Shown here: piece after piece, positions 54,603 to 61,567 of the stretch | Layout of the letters: every line of letters begins with the position of its first letter | Numbering within the stretch: position 1 is the stretch's first letter | Assembly (NCBI RefSeq): GCF_018967845.1 | Contig: NZ_JAHLZZ010000001.1 | Location: 3,968,001 to 4,032,000, forward strand | Direction: 5' to 3' | DNA length: 64,000 bases | From: Hymenobacter siberiensis | GTDB taxonomy: Bacteria; Bacteroidota; Bacteroidia; Cytophagales; Hymenobacteraceae | Program-made: the position numbers and the translations under genes | The notes under the pieces: model-generated | What the model saw: the letters and a program-made list of their open reading frames with translations, nothing else | The model's database searches: none | Told to the model about the DNA's origin: nothing

Positions 54603-55718
54603 CTACGGCTTAGCAAAGCGCGGGTCGTGGGTGAACGTGGTATCGGTGAAGGTGCGCAGGAAGGCCACGATTTTGGCCTTTTCGTCCCGGGTAAGGCCCA
54701 AGGGGTGGCCGGCCCCGAGCTTGTTATTGCTGCCGTTCAGTATCAGCGGGTCGAGGTTGGGGCTGGCGGTGGCAATGTGCTCGTTGTAGTGGCTCAGCAC
54801 GCTGTCGAGGTTGGGGAAGCGGCCGTCGTGCATGTAGGGGGCCGTGAGGGCGATGTTGCGCAGAGAGGGCACCCGGAACTTGCCATTGTCGGTGGGCTTG
54901 CCGGTTTGCGCGCCCAGGCCCAGGTCGGTGAGGGTGGCGTCGAGGCCGTTGTTGCGGAAGGCGTGGTCGGTTTGCAGGCTGCCGCCGTGGCAGTCCTGGC
55001 AGTTGCCGCCCCGGATGCCGGCCGGCCCGTCGGGGTGCGTCACGAACAGCACCAGGCCCTGCTGCTCGTAGCTGGTGAGGGCGGCACGGTTGCCGCGCTG
55101 GTACTGGTCGTAGCGCGAGTTGCTAGATATCAGGGTACGCTCGAACTGGGCCAGGGCCTTGAGCAGGTTATCCTCCGTAATCGTGCTGCTGCCAAAAGCC
55201 TTACGGAACAGCGGCGGGTAGGCCGCTGTGGCTTGCAGGCGGGCCACGCCGGTGACCAGCGACTGGTGCATCTCCACAGGGTTTTCGATGGGGATGCGGG
55301 CCTGGGCTTCGAGGCTGCTGGCGGCACCATCCCAGGTGAGCAGGGGCTCCCAGGCCAGGTTGGCCAGCGGCATGGCGTTGCGCAGCGTGGTACCGCCGTT
55401 CACGCCCCGGGCGTGGGCCAGCCCGTCGGTGAAGGCCAGCTCCTGGCGGTGGCAGCTGGCGCAGGAAAGCGTGCTGTTCACCGACAGACTTTTTTCATAG
55501 AACAACTGCCGGCCCAGCGCCACGCCTTCCACCGTCAGGGGGTTGTTGGCGGGGGTGGCAGGCAGGGGCGGGAAGTTGCCGGGCACCGTCAGGTTATAGG
55601 CCGTGGGGGGCACTACCGGACCTTCCGGGTCCACGGTGTCGCGGTCGTGCTGGCAGCCGGCCAGGGCCAGTAGGCTGGCGCACAGCCACGCGGCGGTTGT
55701 TTTCGTAGCCTTCCGCAT
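54603..55718 (-). CDS. Di-haem cytochrome c peroxidase (MauG/CcpA type), lipoprotein
   Basis: A 371-residue periplasmic lipoprotein (lipobox LALAGC). Two haem motifs are visible: CASCH near residue 92 and CQDCH near 235, with the blocks ALGRQLFYEKSLSVN, RNAMPLANLAWE and VPSLRNIALTAPYMHDGRFP. These define the bacterial di-haem peroxidase family, which reduces hydrogen peroxide with electrons from a cytochrome, or in MauG-like members oxidises another protein. The second group in this genus often occurs with iron or copper genes; here the outer-membrane pseudogene and metal-binding proteins are neighbours. Complete length. Confidence 0.9.
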   Translation of the reverse strand: MRKATKTTAAWLCASLLALAGCQHDRDTVDPEGPVVPPTAYNLTVPGNFPPLPATPANNPLTVEGVALGRQLFYEKSLSVNSTLSCASCHRQELAFTDGLAHARGVNGGTTLRNAMPLANLAWEPLLTWDGAASSLEAQARIPIENPVEMHQSLVTGVARLQATAAYPPLFRKAFGSSTITEDNLLKALAQFERTLISSNSRYDQYQRGNRAALTSYEQQGLVLFVTHPDGPAGIRGGNCQDCHGGSLQTDHAFRNNGLDATLTDLGLGAQTGKPTDNGKFRVPSLRNIALTAPYMHDGRFPNLDSVLSHYNEHIATASPNLDPLILNGSNNKLGAGHPLGLTRDEKAKIVAFLRTFTDTTFTHDPRFAKP

Positions 55719-55768
55719 TTGGGTATTCAGGAGTAAAGAGTGGTTAATGGGAAGGCGGAAGAGCTAAG

Positions 55769-55815
55769 TTAAGAGTTAGGAGGGATGAGCTTGTGCCTTC
55801 CCTCCTAACTCTTAA
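55769..55815. terminator. Hairpin after the histidine kinase gene
   Basis: TTAAGAGTTAGGAGGGA (55769-55785) and TCCCTCCTAACTCTTAA (55799-55815) are exact inverted 17-bp arms. It lies between the 5' end of the peroxidase gene and the 3' end of the kinase gene. It lacks a T tract, so its role as a terminator is uncertain. Confidence 0.5.
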
Positions 55816-55837
55816 CTCCTAACTCTCAACCAGGGCC

Positions 55838-57820
55838 TCACACTTCCAGCTCGAAGCTCACGATAGTGCCCTGCCCCAGGCGCGAGCTGATGGCCAGCCG
55901 GCCGCCCAGCAGGGCCACCCGGTTGCGCACCCCGGCCAGGCCAATGCCCGCCAGCGGCTGTCCCACCAGCGCGGCCGGCTCGAAGCCGCAGCCGTTGTCT
56001 TCCACGCTTACGTCGAGGCGGCCGTTTTCGTAGGCTACGTGCACCACGGCTTCGGTGGCGTGGGCATGCTTCATCACGTTGTTGAGCAGCTCCTGCACCG
56101 TGCGGTACACCCCAATTTCGGCCTGGGAATTGAGGCGGTGGCCGAGGCCAAGCAAGTGCAGGCGCACCGGCAGGCCGGACGGCGCAATGCGCTTCACCAA
56201 CTCCTGCAGGGCCGTTTGAAGGCCAAAGTCTTCGAGCACGCCGGGCGTGAGCTCAAAGGAAATGGTGCGCGTGGCCCGGATGGCCTCATCCAGCAGCTTC
56301 AACGACTCGCGGGCCAGGCCCGGCACCCCGGCCCGGCCCGCCAGGCTCAGCTTGGTGGCGTAGAGGAGTTGGCCCAGGCCGTTGTGCAGGGCTTCGGCAA
56401 TGCGCTTGCGCTCGGTTTCCTGGGTGTCCAGAATGGCGGCCAGCACTTCCTGCTGCCGACGCAGGCGCTGCTGAGTGGCCTCTTCGGCCAGGCGGTCGCG
56501 CTCGGTCACGTCGCGCACCACCGTGAGCACGCCGCTGGGCTGGCTTTTGCCATTGTGGTATAGCGGCACGATGTGGACATCGTAGCGGCCGGGCTGCTGC
56601 TGAAACTCGCGGCCGAACAGGTCGATGCGCTCGCCGGCCAGCGCCCGGGCCACGAGCTGCTGCGATTCGTTGTTAAGGTAAGGCAACACCTCGGCCAGGG
56701 GGCGGCCCAGCACTTCGGCGGCTTCGCGGCCAAAGTAAGTGGTGGCCTGGGCATTCCAGGCCGTGATGCACTGCGCCTGGTCAACGGCAATAATACCGTC
56801 GAAGGTGTTATCGAGGAGGCTTTCGGTAAATCCCTTGCTCTGCCGCTGCTGCTGCTGGGCCTGCCGGGCGGCCGTGATATCGCGCCACACAGTGTGCACC
56901 ACCGGCGTGGAGCCACCCAGCTCGATGGGCGTAAACACAGCCTCAACCCATATTTCCTTGCCCGTGGCGTGGCGCATCACGGCTTCGCAGCGCTGCGAGC
57001 CGGTGCGCAGGGCCTCGGCCATGGTGTCGTGAAACAGGTCGATGGTGCGGCGGCCGTCGGGCTGGTACTCGGGGGAGTGAGCCCAGGCCACCTGGCCCAC
57101 CAGCTGCTGCCGGTCGGTGGTGCCCAGCAGGCGCAGGGCAGCAGCGTTGCAATCCACAAAGTGGTAGCCCTGCACGAGCACCACGGCAGAATAGCTTTCG
57201 GTGAACAGCTTGCGGAAGCGGGCTTCGCTGGCCGCTAGGGCGGTAGTGGCCTGCTGGCGGGCCGTGGTGTCGAGCACGGCCAGGCGGCACTGCGGGCCCG
57301 CGGGGCTATCAACCCGCAGGCCTTCGAGCTGCCCGAAAAAAGTGGTACCGTCTTCCTGCTGCAGCTTCAGCTCGATGCTCTGCGTGCTGTCGCTGCTGAA
57401 CACGCGGGCCAGAAACTGCTCAAAATCCAGGCGCCGGGCCGAAACCACAAACAGGGTAAAGCGCCGCCGCGCCAGCTGCTGCCGCACAGTACCCAACAGC
57501 CGGGCCCCGCAAAAGTTGAGCTGCTCGATGAGGCCCGTATCGGTGAGGGTGAAGTAGCCCACCGGGGCGTAGTCGTAGAGGTCCACGTACTGGCTGCGGG
57601 CGGCCTGGGCTTCGGTCTGGGTCAGCAGCAGCTCTTCGTACTGCATTTCCAGCTCTATCTGGTGCACTTGCAGCTCCTGCACCAGGCGCTGCATTTCTTC
57701 GGGGGAGTGCAGCTCGGTGGGCTGGGTCACCAGCGCCCGGCGCTGTTCGGCCCGGGTGCGCAGTTCCAGCAGCGAGGCGTGCAAATCGGTGAGGGGCGCT
57801 GGAGTATCGGGGGGCAGCAT
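55838..57820 (-). CDS. PAS-domain histidine kinase of the NarL group
   Basis: A 660-residue cytosolic kinase from the ATG at 57820 (MLPPDTPAPLTDLHASLLEL). It has an N-terminal coiled-coil start, three PAS domains (about 70-190, 190-320, 320-440), then a HisKA_3 phosphoacceptor helix ERKRIAEALHNGLGQLL with His479, and an HATPase domain (LNNVMKHAHA, VEDNGCGF, GLAGVRNRVALLGG). Asp after the His is replaced by Asn. No membrane segment, so it should sense an internal signal through PAS. Its response regulator is not adjacent in the window; an IS element has inserted directly upstream of the start and may have separated them. Confidence 0.88.
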   Translation of the reverse strand: MLPPDTPAPLTDLHASLLELRTRAEQRRALVTQPTELHSPEEMQRLVQELQVHQIELEMQYEELLLTQTEAQAARSQYVDLYDYAPVGYFTLTDTGLIEQLNFCGARLLGTVRQQLARRRFTLFVVSARRLDFEQFLARVFSSDSTQSIELKLQQEDGTTFFGQLEGLRVDSPAGPQCRLAVLDTTARQQATTALAASEARFRKLFTESYSAVVLVQGYHFVDCNAAALRLLGTTDRQQLVGQVAWAHSPEYQPDGRRTIDLFHDTMAEALRTGSQRCEAVMRHATGKEIWVEAVFTPIELGGSTPVVHTVWRDITAARQAQQQQRQSKGFTESLLDNTFDGIIAVDQAQCITAWNAQATTYFGREAAEVLGRPLAEVLPYLNNESQQLVARALAGERIDLFGREFQQQPGRYDVHIVPLYHNGKSQPSGVLTVVRDVTERDRLAEEATQQRLRRQQEVLAAILDTQETERKRIAEALHNGLGQLLYATKLSLAGRAGVPGLARESLKLLDEAIRATRTISFELTPGVLEDFGLQTALQELVKRIAPSGLPVRLHLLGLGHRLNSQAEIGVYRTVQELLNNVMKHAHATEAVVHVAYENGRLDVSVEDNGCGFEPAALVGQPLAGIGLAGVRNRVALLGGRLAISSRLGQGTIVSFELEV

Positions 57821-57875
57821 GGCGGTGAAGCAAGGTAGATTGTGAAGGTAAGCAAGGCAGCGCGCCGGGCCAGTG

Positions 57876-59161
57876 GGGTGCAACCCAAATTGTCGCTAAA
57901 TTCGGATTAACTTGTGTCATGACAACAGCACCTACCCCCGCCATGAGCAAGGCTGAATATCTGGCATTGGCCGAGCAAAAATACGACGATTTGCAGGCGC
58001 TTGCGACCCAGCCGACGTTTTACGGTTACGAGAAATCCTTTGAAGCCATCTGGATGGATTTGGACCGTCAAGTGTTGGAGCGCAACGTCGGCGTTGTGCC
58101 GGCTGACCGCCGTAAAAAAAGATAACGACCCGCTTTGGTCAGATTCATATAACTAACAATCAGGAATTTAGCCATCATCCGAACGGGTTTGGCGTCAGCC
58201 CCTACCTACAGGAGAAACTGGTTTTTTTGGGGCAATTCGAGGTCTATCAACAGGCCGCCGCGTTGGTAGAAACGTTGCTGGGCCTATCCGTGGGGGCCAG
58301 CCAAATTGACCGCCTGACGCACTTTTACGGCGGGGCCATCGCCGACGATATAGACCTGGCCGCCGCCGATGCCGCCGCCGATGCCGCCGCCGATGCCGCC
58401 GCCGTGGGGGTCGTCTACGCGCAGGCGGACGGGGCCATGCTGCTGACTGACGAAGGCTACAAAGAAGTGAAACTGGGCCGTATTTTTGCGGCTACAGCCC
58501 TGCAAACGAGCGCCGTAGAGGAGCGGGGCGGGCACATTGCCTCATCCGTTTTTGTGGGCCATCGAGGAAATGCGGCGGCGTTTGGGGTCAAGTTAGCGAC
58601 GCAACTCGCCCCCTACAACGGCCGGGGGCGCGACCTGGTTTTTATCAGCGACGGGGCGCTGTGGCTGCGTCAGCTGATGGAAAAAACGTGTCCGCAGGCA
58701 ACGCTGATTTTGGACCTCTACCACGCCATGGAATACATTGGCCAAGCCGGAAAGGCGGGTCTTGGGACCGGACAAGCGGCTGCCGACTGGTTTGATATAC
58801 AACGCAAATTACTATTAGAAAGTAAGTTATACGAAGTATTGGCAAACCTCCAGCAGTTGAAAATAGCCCCTGCCTTGCGCCATTCCGTCGGTGCGTACCT
58901 GCAATCAAACCGCGACCGGATGGATTATAAATCGTACCGCGAACGCGGGTTGTTGATTGGCTCGGGGGCCATCGAATCCGCTCACCGCACGGTGATGCAA
59001 CGGCGCTTAAAGCGGGCGGGGCAACGCTGAAGCAACAACGGCGCACAGCGGGTCTTGACCCTGCGCGTTTGCGCGGTGAGTAATCGGTGGCACTTGATAC
59101 GACAACGCATTGAACCCTGCAACTCACTCAGGCAGGCATAGCGACAATTTGGGTTGCACCC
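57876..59161 (+). mobile_element. ISKra4-like insertion sequence, 1286 bp
   Basis: Exact 23-bp terminal inverted repeats (GGGTGCAACCCAAATTGTCG... at 57876-57898 and the complement at 59139-59161) enclose one transposase gene. No target duplication is obvious. The insertion is 55 bases upstream of the histidine kinase start. Confidence 0.85.
57919..59141 (+). pseudogene. ISKra4-like transposase, interrupted
   Basis: Starts MTTAPTPAMSKAEYLALAEQ. At seven A (58115-58121) reading must move by -1 to continue KITTRFGQIHITNNQEFSHH; this A run is a typical slippage site. The second frame gives DRLTHFYGGAIADDI, the DDE core DGAMLLTDEGYKEV and LVFISDGALWLRQLM with LILDLYHAMEYIGQA, and ends LLIGSGAIESAHRTVMQRRL, where TGA at 59028-59030 stands in place of the expected Trp; the same frame continues SNNGAQRVLTLRV to a stop at 59139. 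Three copies of a 12-bp repeat (DAAA) at about 58366-58404 extend a loop. The TGA makes it probably inactive. Confidence 0.8.
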
Positions 59162-59335
59162 GCCGGAAGTGCCTAAAAACACCGGCTTTCCGGTGGCCGG
59201 GCATCTGTATTGCTTCTCCCAATAATTACCCGCCCACCGTATGCTCAGCCAGTTCCATTCAGCTAGTGCGGCCAGCGCCTACACCGAGGTGCACCCCCCC
59301 AGAGCTGGTAAGTGCTATCGTTTATAGCCCCGGGC

Positions 59336-59743
59336 TCAGGCCAGCAGCCAGCGCACGGCCGCGCCCTCGTCGGCAAAGGGGCGCAGCAGGTAGGGAAGGC
59401 CGGGTAGGGTGGCCGGCCGCACCTCGTCTCCTATCGCCGTATCGGCGGCAAGCTCAGCGGCGCGGGTGGGAGCTACCAGGTAGGCCAGGCGCAGGGGGGC
59501 GGGCAGCAGGGCCGCCGCCCGGGGCAGCCAGTCGGTGATGACCCAGCGGGCGCTGGTGGCATCGGTGTAGGGCCGGCGGCGCACATCGAACAGCCAGCGG
59601 GTGGTGCGTCGGGCTTCGGGCAGCAGCAGCAGGGCCTCGTAGTCGCTGCGGGAAGTAGCGACCAGCTCGTGGGTAGGCCAGCGCACGGTGAAAAGGTCGA
59701 GGTCGGGCCGGTAAGCGTAGTCGGGAAAGTCAGAATCGGGCAT
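59336..59743 (-). CDS. STAS/SpoIIAA-like protein
   Basis: A 135-residue protein from the ATG at 59743 (MPDSDFPDYAYRPDLDLFTV). It resembles the C-terminal half of the neighbouring BLUF protein: both have YRPDLD(L/I)(F/V)..RW, a YEA(L/T)L helix, WL(F/L)D.RR and LP.PLRLA(Y/V). This is the small alpha/beta fold seen in STAS- or SpoIIAA-like proteins of Hymenobacter. No catalytic residues. It is transcribed toward the same side as the BLUF gene, 82 bases apart, so it probably is a duplicate of that output domain and may act in the same pathway. Confidence 0.6.
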   Translation of the reverse strand: MPDSDFPDYAYRPDLDLFTVRWPTHELVATSRSDYEALLLLPEARRTTRWLFDVRRRPYTDATSARWVITDWLPRAAALLPAPLRLAYLVAPTRAAELAADTAIGDEVRPATLPGLPYLLRPFADEGAAVRWLLA

Positions 59744-59825
59744 GGGCAAAAAAGAATGGCGGTGCCAACGGAAGCGGCAAAAATACTTCCCGGCCCGGGA
59801 CATGGCGCCCCGGCCGGCGGGTGGC

Positions 59826-60659
59826 CTAAGCCGCCGGGTCCTGCAGCCAGGTCACCGCCTCGGCCTCGCCCATAAAGATGGCGGCCTCGTAGGGCTGCGT
59901 GGCCGCGAGGGCGGCCTGCACGGCCGGAACTACTTCGGCATCGTGGCGCATTTGCTCAAGGCGCTGCATGGAGCTGAACACCGCCAGCCGCAGCCGGCGC
60001 GGGGCCAGCTGCGCCACGGCCACCGAAAAGAAGTCGTGAGTGAGCCAGGCGGTTTCGGCCAGTTTGAGCGGGCCCGAGCGGCGCGAGTCGAGCAGCCAGT
60101 TGCCGCAGCCGTGGGCCAGCGCCAACACCAGGGTCGCCTCGTACGAGGCCTGCGCTTCGGCCAGGGTGTCGGGGGACAGCCAGCGCAGGAACACGATGTC
60201 GAGGTCGGGGCGGTAGCTCAGGGTATAAGTGCTCAACGGTGTAGGATTAAAAACAGGAGGAGTACGCCCCGGTGGGCAGGGCTTGGTTTTGGCTTTCTTG
60301 CCAACCCTGGCCGGAGCTGGCGGGGCTGGCAGCAGCGGTGCCCGCAAGGTACGGTCCAGGTCGGGCGTCGCTACGCGGCCAAAGGCCATGCTCCAGCCGG
60401 CAAAGTGCCGCTCGGCCGTTGGGCCGGCGCTCACCGTCACCACCTGCGTGTGCCGGGTATCCTGCTGAATGGCGGCGTACAAGTCGCGCACGGCCTCTTC
60501 GGGCCCTTCCAGCACCTGCACAAAGTGCCTGGCGCTATAGAGCAGCATGTCCGAAATCCGGTGCTCCGCATTAAAGCGGCGGGCCGTGTGGAGAAGCTGT
60601 CCCAGCGCCTCGTCGCTCAGCGGCGCGGTGGCCCGGCTGCGGTAGAGCATCTGGTACAC
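59826..60659 (-). CDS. BLUF blue-light sensor fused to a STAS/SpoIIAA-like domain
   Basis: A 277-residue photoreceptor. The BLUF domain (1-95) has the key residues Tyr6, Asn30 and Gln48 (QVLEG) that rearrange with FAD on blue light; the expected Met/Trp near residue 90 is in HFAGWSMAFG. After a Pro/Lys-rich linker (about 110-145) comes an output domain like the product of 59336. It may start at GTG 60659 or ATG 60650. The frame continues upstream through the stop TAG at 60708 into a small ORF (60833), so the gene could once have been longer. Its function is light-dependent signalling, partner unknown. Confidence 0.85.
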   Translation of the reverse strand: MYQMLYRSRATAPLSDEALGQLLHTARRFNAEHRISDMLLYSARHFVQVLEGPEEAVRDLYAAIQQDTRHTQVVTVSAGPTAERHFAGWSMAFGRVATPDLDRTLRAPLLPAPPAPARVGKKAKTKPCPPGRTPPVFNPTPLSTYTLSYRPDLDIVFLRWLSPDTLAEAQASYEATLVLALAHGCGNWLLDSRRSGPLKLAETAWLTHDFFSVAVAQLAPRRLRLAVFSSMQRLEQMRHDAEVVPAVQAALAATQPYEAAIFMGEAEAVTWLQDPAA

Positions 60660-60707
60660 ACTGATATCGAGCAGCTCGATAACCTGGTCGATGGTGAGGT
60701 CGCCCAG

Positions 60708-60833
60708 CTAGTAGCGGGCCAGCAGCTGGCGCTCGTAGCGCTGGGGCGAGAGCGTCGTATTGGCTGTTATCGCAACAGCCCAATCCACGGCCCGCCGACG
60801 CTGGCTTTCGGTTATCAGGAAGGCATCATTCAT
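60708..60833 (-). CDS. Short ORF in frame with the BLUF gene
   Basis: ATG at 60833 opens a 41-codon frame (MNDAFLITESQRRRAVDWAV... RQLLARY) that ends at TAG 60708-60710. The same frame goes on LGDLTIDQVIELLDISVYQM into the BLUF protein. The stop is one change from CAG (Gln). The small helical protein would be like VbhA-type antitoxins with a LTIDQV end. Either it is a separate small gene or the BLUF gene has been split by a nonsense mutation. Confidence 0.4.
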   Translation of the reverse strand: MNDAFLITESQRRRAVDWAVAITANTTLSPQRYERQLLARY

Positions 60834-61111
60834 TCAGCTAGTCATACGCCGCCCTCCCCTTTGTGGGTTATCCCAATTGTACTCCGGATAAATACGGATT
60901 TTTACTCAGTGGCACCGCTCCGCATTGCACGCCCGGCAGGCACAGGGCTTCCTGGGGGCACTAGCGCAGCGGGGCGCCCAACCGAAGAATAAAAGACACG
61001 CCAAAAATTATTATGATTCTCTTATATTTAAGTTCCCTCCCCTCCCCCCCGCGCCTACTCTCGAAGTCTACATTACCCACTTCCCGCTGTACCCCACGCA
61101 CTTTTTTAATT
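60834..61111. other. Divergent promoter region between the two BLUF genes
   Basis: About 280 bases, AT-rich near 61000-61030, with no repeat or operator recognised. It should hold promoters for both directions. Confidence 0.4.
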
Positions 61112-61558
61112 ATGAGGACATATCACCTCATCTACCAGAGCCAAGCCATGGTGCCTTTCAACGCACCCGAGCTGCGGGCCCTGCATCGGCAGGCGCAGGC
61201 CTACAACGGTACCCACGGCATTACGGGCGTGCTGCTCCACACCGCCGACGGCCGGTTCCTGCAGCTGCTCGAAGGCACAGAAGCTGCCGTGCGGCACCTC
61301 TACTACAACCACATCGTACGGGACCCGCGCCATCGCGATTGCCACATCCTGGCCGAAGGCCCCTGCCTGAAGCCCAGCTTTGCCAGCTGGGCCATGGTGC
61401 TTCGCTTTGTGCGGCCCAACGAGGTGCGCGACCTGCTGGCCCATGTGCCCGCCGACGGTAACCAGGCCCGATGTGTGCCGCGTGCCCGCACCGGGCCCGA
61501 GTTGGCGGCGGCGCTGCGTGGCTTCATTGCCACAGGCCAGGCGGCCCAGCGGACGTAA
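61112..61558 (+). CDS. Single-domain BLUF blue-light sensor
   Basis: A 148-residue BLUF protein from the ATG at 61112 (MRTYHLIYQSQAMVPFNAPE); the longer frame to 61013 has a leader unlike the family. Flavin-site residues are Tyr8, Asn32 and Gln51 in LQLLEG, and FASWAMVL gives the Trp. After the BLUF domain (1-95) there are about 50 residues with a helical end. It lies divergent from the BLUF fusion gene and convergent with the CheB-CheR gene. Likely a light sensor that acts through a partner protein. Confidence 0.87.
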   Translation: MRTYHLIYQSQAMVPFNAPELRALHRQAQAYNGTHGITGVLLHTADGRFLQLLEGTEAAVRHLYYNHIVRDPRHRDCHILAEGPCLKPSFASWAMVLRFVRPNEVRDLLAHVPADGNQARCVPRARTGPELAAALRGFIATGQAAQRT

Positions 61559-61567
61559 GGCCGACGG

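Noticed and set aside
39183..55815. CRISPR array made of the many short repeats
   Set aside because: The repeats are inverted, of different families and not evenly spaced; no cas gene is present.
58284..58535. Gly-rich minus-strand ORF with GGGIGGGIGG repeats
   Set aside because: Antisense of the 12-bp tandem repeat in the transposase.
37027..60710. Stop-codon reassignment to explain in-frame stops
   Set aside because: TAA, TAG and TGA are all affected and also end normal genes throughout the window.
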